A DNA stretch of 64,000 nucleotides from Quercus robur. Its lineage: Eukaryota; Streptophyta; Magnoliopsida; Fagales; Fagaceae. The notes under the pieces are model-generated. The model was not told where the DNA came from and did no database searches. It saw only the letters and a program-made list of their open reading frames with translations. Positions 12,146 through 23,956 of this stretch are shown piece by piece. Location: contig NC_065535.1 of assembly GCF_932294415.1 (NCBI RefSeq), forward strand, positions 82,605,862-82,669,861, in the 5' to 3' direction. Made by a program: the position numbers and the translations under genes. Each line of letters opens with the position of its first letter. The stretch's first letter is position 1.

Positions 12146-12649
12146 TTTCTTTTTCTTTGCTTCTTCTACTGCCTACTGGGTATGAAGTGTGAACTAGTAT
12201 AAATTATGAAGATGCACAAACTTTTTTTTATCTTTTTTCTTTGGAACGTTAGAAAGAAGAGGCAGTTAGTTTGGTTTGTGTAGAACTTTTGGTCTGTATA
12301 TATAGTTGGTGGCATTGTTGAGTTGGATCGTGTATATATTAGGTAGGAATGGGGGAATTTTGGGTTCCCAGAGTAAGCGTTGGGTTGTGGCACTATGAAT
12401 AATGTTGGACGTGTGGATTTAGGTGGGTCCAAAATCCAAATGGATGAAAGAAAGAGGAATTCTACTACCATATAAAATGTCACAACTTTTATTATAACTA
12501 TCTTACATAGTAGATTGAGACTGGCTGTTTATCATTTTCACATGAACCCACTATTTTTTTTTTTTTACTACTCATAATTTGCTGTGGACAGTTGTGGCAA
12601 AAGTTGTAATTAATTAAGTTGTGATTATAAAATTTTTGTAGGAGAAAGT

Positions 12650-12805
12650 ATAGTGTAAGGTACTCTTACATGGCTACCTGCTAAGTTGAGCCGGATTATA
12701 CCTTCCCATGTCTTAAGTGCATGGGAACACCGGGCTTTGGTTGTCTTATGTGCATGGGAACACCAGGCTTTGGTTCAAGTCCGGAAGTTTTTTATACATT
12801 AATAA
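12650..12805 (+). repeat. tRNA-derived SINE-like repeat
   Basis: A B-box-like GGTTCAAGTCC sits at about 12773-12783, after a 31-bp phrase (GTGCATGGGAACACCGGGCT...) present twice in tandem. Its place between array modules and the Pol III B box suggest a SINE. No clear target-site duplication was found. Confidence 0.35.
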
Positions 12806-12899
12806 TAGGCAAAAATGTAAATTAAACTTGTTAAGTTTGGTTAATTGTCATTTTAGTCTTTTAAATTTTATTTTCGTCATTTTAGTCCTTTAAAACTAT

Positions 12900-14589
12900 T
12901 TTGGAGAGAAACTTTATCCTTCTCAAATTTTAATTCATTACTTTCGTTTTTGCATTGTCATGGTCAAATAAGTAAAATAGAAACTTTTATCGAGAGCAAT
13001 GCGTTTCTCCTCTGCAGATTGCTTGTTCAGTGCCACTGGTTTAGCATTTCTCCTCTACACAAGATTCAAATGGTTACAATGGCTTGCACTCCTTTATCTT
13101 TATAGCTAGTGCTACATTTCGCCATGAATTTTTGTAAAATTATTGTCTTCAACTATGCCCGTAAATGCTTGCTCCAGGTTGGATGTGTCAGGCTAGTTTA
13201 AGACCTTACCCATTTTTAAGGTTACTATGTTGAATATAGTTTTTTTTTTTTTTTTTTTTTTCGTAAGCTGGAATAACATTCAACTAACAACTGGAAATAA
13301 GCCCAGGACAGCGCCTGCTACAAGATTCACCGTGAATATTAGCCTCAACAAGGGAGACTAAATCCACAGGAGGAACAGAAAAAATACAAAACTCCGAAGC
13401 CCAGGACAGCGCCTGCTACAAGATTCACCGTGAATATCAGCCTCACCTTGAATATAGTTTCTTTATCACATTCTGACCGTCTGTATGAACCGAGAGGCTT
13501 TTTCTCCCAGCCTGCAACATATAAGATTATTTATGTTGAAAATAATCTAGATTACATCCATTTTTAAAGCTTAAGAGCATAGAGAGGAGGTGGATTAGAT
13601 TATAGCAGCTTGCAAAATACTGAGGTTCTATTAAATTATATCCTGTTTTGGGCAGCATAGATGAAGCTTATAAGATGATCATAATGGTTTTTTTTTTTTT
13701 GGCTGAAAAAACGGTCATAATGGTAGATATATAGGAGTTGAAGTCTTGTATTTTGATTGTGTGAAAATGGTTTGAGTTGGTATCCCTTTTGGGTATGCTG
13801 TTCTTGAGGTAGTTTTGATTATAGTTCTCTCAAAGCTGGACAAAATATGTTGTCTTATTGAAGCTATAAAACTAAAACAATTCCTTAAATCAAAAGAATA
13901 ATTTTATGTAAGAAGAAATTTTCGAAATAACGGGAGTTAACATGATTGTTTTTAATAAGCACATTTTTGGAAGTTACTCTTCCGCTAGCACAAATAAGGG
14001 AAATTATCGTTGGAAATTATAAGATGAAATAAAGTCATACTTCAAAATTTCTCATCCAAGCACTTCATATAATGGTGGAACAGAGGCTAGTATAATGACT
14101 GATACTAATTCTGAATAATCTTGAATTTAACCTTTCAGAGCATAGAGTTGTAATTTGAATGAAGAAAAACTAGAATGCATTATTGAAAGGAAAATTACAT
14201 TTCACAAGCATGCAGAGGATGATATTCTTATGATGCAATAACAGCCATGGCAAATGTTTTATTCATCCACAATATGCAGTTAGTCAAGGCCTTAAGCAAT
14301 GATCCATGGAAGAAAATTTGTAGAAGCAAGATCATGTTATCTAATGCACTGAAAAGAGTGACAAAAGCAACACCTCGTCCAATTGATATTAACCTTAACA
14401 AGTATTTGATCCAATTGGCAGTGTTTTGACTGTCAGTCTACAGAACAGGAAAGGTAATCAGATCTATAAAATTTATGTGGTGTATGACCATGCCTAATTG
14501 CCTACTCATTCTCCTATCTTCTTGGTCTCTGTCTAGAAAGAAAATTCTGTATGGTGAGAACCTTGTATTGAAACTGGAAATATACATCT
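12900..14589. repeat. Duplicated spacer of the SEC11 array, module B side
   Basis: Segments here match module 1 (13070-13240 with 60-240; 13600-13860 with 330-540) and the module A 3' flank (13970-14500 with 4260-4790). The copied unit therefore included the tail of the left gene as well as SEC11 and its downstream DNA. A 60-codon frame at 14247-14429 lies in the SEC11 3' flank and looks non-coding. Confidence 0.6.
13230..13457 (-). mobile_element. LINE/SINE 3' fragment with poly-A tail and target duplication
   Basis: TTGAATATAG at 13230-13239 and 13448-13457 flanks about 208 bases that begin with T22 (a poly-A tail on the minus strand). Module 1 (about 220-230) has one uninterrupted copy of the target, so the insertion is specific to this module. 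Inside, a 49-bp phrase starting AAGCCCAGGACAGCGCC occurs twice (from 13299 and from 13397). It has no coding capacity. Confidence 0.7.
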
Positions 14590-17500
14590 CTAATCCTTTG
14601 AGGTAATGACCAGCAATCCCAATGCGCCAATAATTATATACTGCAAGAAGACATGGCAATTTAGTTCCTACTTATAAAAACAAACAATTTAATTTCACTA
14701 CAAGTGCCAAGCCCATGGAAGGTTACATAATTTAAACTGCATGAACTGTTTTTGTCGTAAGAAAGGGTAACTGCATGATTTGCAGCAGTTTTCAGAACTG
14801 TCTCCTTTCTATCTATGGAAATGAAGGATTTGCATGTCAAAAGCTTTGAAATTTCAACACAGGCAAACCTTGATTATGGGTTTTTCAGTCATGATAATTG
14901 TCATCCAACCAACATAAGGCAAAAACCTGCATGGAAAAGGAATATAGTTGATCATGCAGATGAAAGAAAATCATTCATTAGTTTTTTTTTTTTTTTTTTG
15001 GGATACAATAAATTGACAAGTTTTGACCATATTTGGATCCTTGTGGTAGAATGGCAAAACCTTTGGTTTCATGGATAATTGAGAATGTACAGGCTATGCA
15101 CAGATAATCTAATGGACAAGATTAGCCAAGGCAAGTCCCCAAGCATGAGACGTGACCCCCACAAAGCCAACCAAATAGATCTCTCATTGATATGCCCATG
15201 CCAGGAAGAGGTCAGGAAAGCAAGCACTGAGGAACAGAGGTTCATTTCCGCATGGGAGACCTGCAAGTCCAGTGGCCATCGGCAGCTAGCTCTCGTGTAG
15301 TATTGGGTGAAATGAATACCATCTGCCTTGCAAGAGTGTGCCACCTAGTCAACTCCCATGCATGAGGCCCAATCCCATGAAGCCAACCAAATGAATGTCT
15401 TTGGCACGGCCATGCCAAGGCACATGCAGCACCTCAGTAAATATTTTATCACACTCACTCGTTTAGTCTCATTATGCTTGATGTGTACACCGTGGAGAGA
15501 TGAATGATTTTACTTTTGAAGATGTGGAAGCCTAAGTGGTTCAAATGATTGTCCTTTCTCTTGTAGATTTTATTGAATCTTCTTATTATTTTTTATTTTT
15601 TTTTGGTATTTAATTCCCATTCTTTTGTAGTTCTTCATACTGTTTTGTGCATATCATGTGTACATGAGGTAGTTCCTATTTTCCAATAAAAATTATGACT
15701 ATAAAAAAAAGTGACATAAACTGAAATTCATAAGATCAACTTATGGTATCTCTAATATAAGTTGATCTGTGATGCCCATTTAAAAACTTTTCACTGCATA
15801 ACTAAAATCTATGTAACACTCTGAAAATGCTTTGATCTGTTGAAAAGTTGGTGGTAAAAAAAAAGGTATTATTCCACGTGTGAACTTTACCCGACAGCTC
15901 TCCCCATGACATGGTGTCGTTGCACCCAACGTTGGCCCTGAGCATACAATACCCTGTCATCTTTAGGATTATTGTCTCCTGATGAGCAAAGGGAAATTAG
16001 TGTCACCAAACGTGTGGAACTTGCTAAAAAAATATCATATGATTAAAATCACACATACAAATACTGTCAAGCTAGATTTCAATTTGAAAGAATATGAATT
16101 TCATGGCAATCTTAGGTTTACGTCCTATGCAATCCCATAATACAGTGTGGGGTTTTTCCCTTTCTTTGCTTTCATTCTTTATTAAAAAAATAAATAAATA
16201 AATAAATGATTGTCAAGAAGAATTTCAATGTTGAGCATTGACAAGAATTTAAAAAAAAAAAAAAAAGACTTCATTCAACCTTTTAGAGATAAATAATATA
16301 GTACCTTTTGTGAGGATATAAACTTCTCCAGTATCTTGCCGCTCATGAACCTGACACAGAATAAAAGATGCATTTATAGCACTGATATGTTGTTAAAAAC
16401 AACAATGAATAGCTAGAAAAGGTGCTAGATAAGGTGGTGTTTGAACCCCATAATGCTTTTGTCAAAGAGGGACAGATCCTGGACTCAGAGTTGATAGCCA
16501 ATGAATGCTAGGATAGTCAACCCAGATCAGGCAAACCACGGATGTTGTGCAAGTCAGATTTGGAGAAAGCATACGATCATGTGCATTGGAAATTTTTGTT
16601 ATATATGCTTCGTAGGTGCAGATTTGGTCCTAGATGGAGACATTGGATATTTTGTGTATTTCCACAATTCGATTTTCGTGTATTCCATAGTTTACAGGGG
16701 TTGACAGGTTGAGAAAGGGAAATCCTTTATCCCCTCCTTTGTTCATTATTGTTATGGAAGCCCTTAGTATGATGTTGGAGAGAGCTAGGAGAGGCAATTA
16801 TATTTCAGGGTTCTCAGTGAGTGGACATTCTGGTGGTTAATTAGAGATCTCACATCTCCTCTTTGTGGATGATATGCTGATTTTTTGTGGAGTGGATCCA
16901 GAGCAAATATGGCATTTGAAAACAGTGTTTGTTTGGTTTTAGATCATATCTTGTTCTAAGATAAAATTTGGGAAAACCTGAGCTGGCTCCAGTTGGAGAT
17001 GTTCCTTCCGTTAATGTTTTGGCTGGTATTTTAAGATGCAAGGTTAAGTTATCCATGACTTATTTAGGTCTCCCCCTAGGAGCTACTTTCAAGGCGAAAG
17101 CCATATGGAATGGTGTCCTAGCGAGAATGGAGCAGCAGTTGGCTAGGTGGAAAAAATTTTATCTTTCCAGGGGGGTCAAATTATGTTGCTAAAGAGCACC
17201 TTATCCAGTCTGCCTACCTTCTACTTACCTTTGTTTCATATCCCAATGAGCGTCTCTAGGCATATAGAAAAATTAAAGAGGGGCTTCTGTAGGGAGGGAT
17301 AGGAGATGAGTTTTAAGTTTCACTTGGTTAATCAGACGACTATTTCTGCACCAGTTCAACATGGGGGGCTGTTTACTCATGACTTGGTTCTTTTTAACAA
17401 GGCTTTGTTGGGAAAATGGTTGTGGAGATATGCTATGGAGAGGAATGATTTTTGGAGAAAGGTAGTAGACAAGAAAGGGTGGGATGCTTTCCATTGTTTT

Positions 17501-20500
17501 GTTAAGGTGGGAGATGGCTCTCATATTAAATTTTGGTGTGATCCTTGGTGCTAGGGACTTCCTTTGAAAAATAACTTCCTAGAATTATAAAGTATTGCTC
17601 GTAATAAAAATGCTTCAGTGGCTGAGCTGTTATCTTTTTCAGAGGATAGTTACATTTGAAAAATCAGTTTCATTTGACCAGTTCAAGATTAGGAGTTAGA
17701 GTTGGATTTCTCCTTTACGGATCTGATATATTTTTTCATTGAGACCGAATGGGGTGGATGAATGAAGTTGGAAACTCTCTTTTCCGGGGGGTTTCAAAGT
17801 TCTCAAAGTTCGATCTTATTATAGGGCATTCACTAATCCGCCATCTTTTCCATGGAAGCCATTGTGGAAACCAAAAGTTCCCACAAAGGTTAGTTTCTTC
17901 CCTTGGATAGCAGTGTTGGGAAAAATTTTGATTGTTGACAATTTGCGGAGGTGGCAAGTGGTTGTGGTGCAATGGTTTTGTATGTGTAAGAGAAATGGGG
18001 AGACTAACGATCACTTACTTCTACACTGGGGTAGCTCGAGGGTTGTGGAATATGGTGTGTTCATTATTTGAGGTTCATTGGGTCATGTTGTCATGCCACA
18101 TGGTGTTGTGGAGCTTCTCGCTAGTTGGATAGGCAAGTTCAACAAACTCAGATCTTATGGTGATCTGGAGTATGATCCTTCTCTACCTCATGTGGGGTAT
18201 TTGGAGGGAAAGAAATGCACCCACTTTTGAAGGGAATGAAAGATCAATTCATGATTTGAAGTTTCCTTCTTTCAGACTGTTTGAGTGGCCAAATGCATCG
18301 AGTTTTTTTACCTTCAGTTCTTTGCCTGATTTTCTTGATTTTTGTACTTTCATTTCTATTAAGATTAGATATTCTGCTAGTATCATAGCACACTGCCTGT
18401 GTGCTTTGGTTCATTTTATTTTCTCATCTTATTTCCATGAAGTTTTTACTTATCTATCTATCTGTCTGTCTATATATATATATATATATATATGAATATG
18501 ACTTGGTGGAGCAGAAGTAGTAAATTATTTACTTCATTGATCACAGCAAAAGTTATTGATGTTGAGATTTTAATATAGGATCGACTGAATATAAAAGAAA
18601 CCCAAAAAGCATTAACCAACTGATTTACTGAGGTAAGACAAAACCAAAAGGATGCAAAAATAATATTGAAGAATAGTAAGACTAAGGATAAATAACCTAA
18701 GAGCCAATATCTAGACTTGCTTGGAATTAGCATTAAACAAGAGAACAAACCTAGGAGTCAACAAGGTTGACTAGAGTTAGCACCATACCATTCCAAGACA
18801 ACTTTTATTAATCAATAAAAGTGTCTTCATTGGAATACAGTACTGTTTTATATAGACTACTAGGACTAAACCCTAATTCTAATTATAATTGACTTCGGAA
18901 ATCCCAATTATTGAATTAGAAATTTACTCTTGGCTCTAAGAAATTAATAAAAAACTAACAACCTAACCAACTGAAGGTCGGGCCTTAGTGCGATGGCAAG
19001 TGCCTTCCAAAAAAATTTAGGAGAAAAGCTACCTACCAATCTCCTCTCCCAAACCCTACAAAAGTGGAAGCTTGTGCATTGGGTACGACCTTTTCCTAAT
19101 AACCTAATTAACTACTTAGACCTTTTACTAATATATATGATTGTGCATGTAACTAAATCTTCAATTCCCAGTGGTTTTTCATCATTAATTTGGGGATGTC
19201 AGTTGATAATTCAATACAAATCACAACTGCCCGCTGCAGATGGAAAAATTGCAAAGGTAGGTAATATGATGGGCTTGCTCCTTCCTTCTTCTCGGTTGGT
19301 TACCTTGCTTGATGTCTTGTGAATGAAGTTATATACTTCAACTTATGTTAAAATGGATTGGGTTTTTGGCCTTGGATGCAAGTATGTTTCCAAGTGTTTG
19401 CATTGCCTAGGCTTCCAAAGATTCTCAACTATTTTGGAGTGCTCAGCAAACAGCTACACCGTACTGATATTTTATCATGTTGATATGGTAATAGCAAGGA
19501 CAAGTGAAGGCTGGGTGACATTGAATAGAAGCAACATAGAAATGGAAGACAACAAAGCTGTCAATTGAAAATCTTACCTTAATTACTCGGTGGACAATCG
19601 GAATATCATGTCCCTGAACAATGTGCAAAAGTTACTGTTAGAGCATCCAATCTAGAAGCTTAAAATTTTAAGTGGAGATGCACAATCAGCACATAAACCC
19701 ACATCAAATACAACACCTTGTGGGGCTTGTATTAATACCCCCTCGAACAAAGTAGAGAAAAACAAGCCTAGCAAGTGGAGTTAAAGAACAATGTATGGAT
19801 AGCAGGGAGGAGGGGAGGAACATACATCTACATTAAAGACGACGATTTCTCCTGCACGAAGAGGGTCCTTGCTCATATGCAAGAACAAAATGTCACCCTG
19901 CAAGAGAATCAGATAGTTATGCCAAATAATAGAAGCATTTAACAGTTAAGCACTTCACTACATCTACATAAGAAGTGTCATACAATATCTATATGAAAGA
20001 TTCCTATTAATTCGGTTTTATAGTTAGACCCCTCAGTGATTAACAATGTGGAATTAAATTAAATAAACTTGTAATTAGACAATAATAATAAATATATAAT
20101 CTAGCAGTATATATATTCACAATAATATGCCCAGCAGATTATATATTTAGGCCACAGATATAATACCACAGCAGTAAAAATATTGGTGACACAGAGAATG
20201 GTCACAAAGTAGAAAACAAAGGTTAATATTTCCAATAGAAAAACCACTACAGGGGGAGAAAATCAGTTTCGTCGAAAATCACTAAAGAGAAAGAGTTACA
20301 TTGATAATGATTCACAAAACCTTTATAGCCTAGACCTATGCAACCTCTGTAAGCGCCCTACTTTCCTTCCTACTGCAGCACTCCCAGAAACTCTGGAATT
20401 GTTTTTTAGTGATCTCCTTTGAACGAGAACCTCTGGCTTTCCAAGAACCTCTTGAATATTTTCTCAGTGAACCCTACTAGACTTGGACTTAGTGGTTTCA

Positions 20501-23278
20501 ATCTCACTTTGCTCACAATGGGATTGAAATTACATGTGTGTACGTAAAAAAAAATTTATGATCTTGGCTTAATCAATGGAATGTAAAAGAATACTCAATA
20601 TCAAGAACAAAAACAAACTGAGGGAGAGAAAGATTTTCTTTTTTGGCTCTCAAAACTCTAACACTCACAGCTGCAAAACAATGACAGGATCTTAAGATTT
20701 TCTTTTCTTTTCTCTCTCCTGGTGCTCTCAAAAATGTCAGCACCACCCAGCCTAAACAGAAAGCTCTGCTTCTATATTTTTTCTACACAGTCAGCCTTAC
20801 AGAAATGAAAGCACAGCCCTTCCTTTTGTTCCACTGCCCACACGTGCTATGTGTAAAGACCCTCAGCCCCTTGTCTTTTGATTTTGTGTCAGCCTACTGC
20901 ACTCGACAACCCCACTGCATGCATTTAATGTAGCTTTCATCCAGTCACTTAGGCATGCTTAAAACAGAAGGCTTCCAGCAGCTTCCTTTAAAAGCTTCAT
21001 GGAATTCAAAAACTTAAGAGCTTGCTTGAGTAAGTTTTTATTGGCTCAAGCAAGAGGACCTCTTTTGCTTGAGCAATCAAAAACAGGGAAGAGGCCAAAT
21101 CTCTGTCTGATGGAATTCCTATTCATGCTACAGTGATTACTTGAGCAAGATTCTGCATATTGGAATATTTTGATGCAGCGACTGTAATTGGATTTTTGGA
21201 TAAAAAATTTTCACCCTCATCTCATTATACTGTCATGGATATTAGCCAACTTAAATCCTAGCACTATATACATCAAAGATGGATCATATAAAAGTGAAAA
21301 CTGATACAAGCAGCCATTAAGAATCAAGCAACATGTATATAAGTAGTGCTTAGAATCTCCACTTTCACATGAATGTAGGTATTCACTGCTTCATTGTCAT
21401 AAAATAGAATCTCTCATACAGCTTTTTCAGCAAATAGTCAAATAAAGTATTTTATAAAAAACCCAAGATCCTGTGTTGTTACTGGTACAACTACCAATTT
21501 ATGGCCATCATCTGCCTTCTTCCAGCAACTGCTATCATAATTTCATAAACCCCAGTAATCTTGCATAGATTTTTTTTTTTTGCCAAGAGCCTTGTAGCTC
21601 GATTGGCACCTCATAGTGTTTCTAACAAAGACATCCAGGTGCAAATCCCTCCACCCCCAACTATAGAATTAAAAAGATAGTATTAACAGTCAAAAACAGA
21701 TTTTTCTTTTCCCCTGATTCGTAAATTATAGGCGCACCCAACCCATGACCTCACCCGCCACCTAGGACTTATAAGGACTGGAGGCGCCAGTTGAATTAGA
21801 GCTCATTGGCATATAATTAACAGTAAATATAAGTTTTTTCACTATTTTAATCCAACTGATGAGATTCCTCACATGCTTGATTGACACAGTACAACCATTC
21901 TAGACAATTTGATCATTTACAATGGAGAAAACTGAAGCAAACACCATGATTATGATAGCAAGAAAACATCATTATTAAAAATGAACTGCATTAGATGCAC
22001 AACTTGTAAATGCAGCTGCATTGGACCAAAATAGATGTCTCAAGATACATCAAGCACTTTGGTACAATAAAATTAAAGGAAAAAAAAAGTTATATTCTAC
22101 TAAAAGACTTACTCTTTGGAAGCCGGGTTCCATGCTTTCAGAGAGCACAACTACAACAGGTGATTCACTACCAGTTATACATATTAGTCCTTTCCATATA
22201 ATGAGAGCTGATGTAAGTATTAAGCCTGAAAGAGATCACCAAAAAAAAAAATTTAAAAAAAAGGCCACCATTAGAACATCAAGTAGTAAACAGAAAATCA
22301 CATCCCCCCCCCCCCCACTTTTGTTGTTACGTAATAGTGGCGGATTGAACCCCGTTCCTGGTACAAGACCACACTAGGGGCACGTTTTGTATATTGTAAT
22401 GGTGAATTAGGAATTTGAATCATTATTACAATGCATACATGCACTCCCATGGATTTTGAATCCATGACCTCACTCACCCTCCACCTTGCACTAAATGTGA
22501 TGCCTATGCAAGTATTTCATCATTATGTCTGTGCAAGCATTTCATTGCACTGCGTGCATGTTTGGCACGGCTTTTGCCTTTTGTTTCTAAGCCATGTACG
22601 GCTTTTTAAAACCTTGATTCCTCTTACTTTTTTTTTTTTCACTTTTTTTCAAAATACAATATATTTTAGCACAAAAAGTTTTCAGCAAAAAACTAAAATA
22701 AGTTATTTCCAACCAAACAAACAGTACGGCTTTTTAAAACCTTGATTTCTTTTACTTTTTTTTCGCTTTTTTTCAAAATACAAGTATATTTTAGCGCAAA
22801 AAGTTTTCAGCAAAAAACTAAAATAAGTTTTTCCCAACCAAACAAACAGTACATTATAAATTTATAATAGAAGGGCTGAAATGCATCAAATAGCACAATA
22901 ATATGACACACTCTTACAGCTTGCTTCAAAGCCCACATAATGCTCTTTCTTCTGCTACATAACACTATAACTTTTAAACTCCCCACCCCACCCAAAAAAA
23001 AAAAAAAAGTCAAAATTATTGGATTGTAAAGCTCCTTTACAAGATTTCAATGAATATAGTATCAAAAATAAACCTATAACAAAGTCACAAGAACATGTAA
23101 TCAAACTCATTTGAGGGTTGAAATATAAGAAGCAGCTTTAGTGAGAACATGTAATGTAGAGAGTAATTAATAGTAAAAATAATGTGGGATAGTACGGACC
23201 AAGATTGACAGCCTGAGAGAGAGTTTGTCTGAGTTGAATGGATTTGATAGAGTCCACGCCCTCTCTGATCCATTCCAT
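14590..23278 (-). CDS. SEC11: SEC11 signal peptidase complex catalytic subunit, conserved copy B
   Basis: Eight minus-strand exons (23200-23278, 22113-22225, 19826-19897, 19578-19613, 16305-16350, 15891-15978, 14869-14926, 14590-14640) join into 180 codons, the usual length for plant SEC11, with all introns GT..AG. The product is the ER-membrane serine peptidase that removes signal peptides. Seen are an N-terminal segment [18 protein letters not shown], a membrane segment (about 29-45), the catalytic motif [13 protein letters not shown] with S57, VHRVIK with H96, GDNN..DDR (116-124), [16 protein letters not shown], and a second hydrophobic end finishing LLVITSKD. Glu56 replaces the usual Gly of SGSM. 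The second residue is Glu where MGWI is common in plants. Intron 4 holds a LINE and intron 2 a SINE. It is probably the functional copy here. Confidence 0.93.
16412..18491 (+). mobile_element. 5'-truncated L1-type LINE in SEC11-B intron 4
   Basis: ATGAATA at about 16405-16411 and again at 18492-18498 flanks the element. The same intron in copy A has one copy of the site (about 6809-6815) and no LINE, so it landed after the duplication. It starts inside reverse transcriptase ([20 protein letters not shown]-like). It continues with thumb and connection sequence ([30 protein letters not shown]) and a C-terminal zinc-finger-type region (LRRWQ...[21 protein letters not shown]). It ends in TCTATCTGTC/TA repeats. 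Several stops and frame changes make it inactive. It is the same family as the element at 28638-30884. Confidence 0.85.
21578..21700 (+). mobile_element. tRNA-derived SINE in SEC11-B intron 2
   Basis: The sequence has an A-box-like GTAGCTCGATTGGC followed about 45 bases on by a B-box-like AGGTGCAAATCCC, the layout of a tRNA-derived SINE. AGATTTTT flanks it on both sides (from 21567 and from 21698). Intron 2 of copy A reads straight through the site (TCATAGATTTTTTTCCTGATT at about 9582), so the insertion came after the duplication. Confidence 0.6.
22300..22380 (-). repeat. Minus-strand SINE-like fragment with poly-C tract
   Basis: Read on the minus strand, 22338-22358 gives GGGGTTCAATCCGCC, a good Pol III B box. 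A run of 14 C lies next to it at 22304-22317. No matching A box or target duplication was found. Confidence 0.3.
22597..22850. repeat. Tandem duplication of about 125 bp in SEC11-B intron 1
   Basis: The phrase from TACGGCTTTTTAAAACCTTGATT to CCAACCAAACAAACAG occurs at about 22597-22722 and again at 22725-22850, with a few differences and a shorter T-run in the second copy. The CCAACCAAACAAACAG end looks like a MITE terminus. Confidence 0.6.
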
Positions 23279-23601
23279 TTTCTTTTTTTTCTTTGCTTCT
23301 TCTGATGGATGTGTATGTAAAAATATATGAAATATGAAAATTATAAGGACGCACGCTAAAACTTTGTTTTGTTTTTGTACAGTGGCTGCTGTTGTTTGAC
23401 TGTATCAGGTAGAACGTGGCACAATCAATAATGTTCGGCCATGTGGATTTTTGCGGGTCCAGGGAAAATAATAATTAATACAGGATATTAATAGATTTTC
23501 TTGTTGAAAGTCTTTTTTAATCAGTAAGATCAATTTATTCTTCTTCTTTTTTTAAGTGCAATAAAATTAGATAAAATATTTTGAGAGAATTTTAATTTAT
23601 G

Positions 23602-23956
23602 GTGTCCAGGGTCTATTTGGAATCTGTTTATTTTGTTGAAATTAAAAACTTTTTACTGAAAGTACGGTAGATAAAGGTAAAAGTTAACTGAAATAGTATA
23701 GTGAGACTTATAAATAGTACCAAAAAGTGTAATGAGACCATGAATAGTAGTGTGTCCAAGGTCTATTTGGAATCTGTTTATTTTGTTGAAATTAAAAACT
23801 TTTTACTGAAAGTACGGTAGATAAAGGTAAAAGTTAACTGAAATAGTATAGTGAGACTTATAAATAGTACCAAAAAGTGTAATGAGACCATAAATAATAG
23901 TAAAAATAAGTTGAATGGTAAAATAAGTTGCAAAATTAATCGTGCCAAACAGACAC
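23602..23956. mobile_element. MITE with an internal 150-bp tandem duplication
   Basis: The left end reads GTCTATTTGGAATCTG and the right end CGTGCCAAACAGACAC, an imperfect terminal inverted repeat pair. From 23602 a 150-bp block repeats at 23752 almost without change. A related single-unit element lies at 54518-54716 (shared phrase AAATAGTATAGTGAGAC). It has no coding capacity. Confidence 0.6.
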
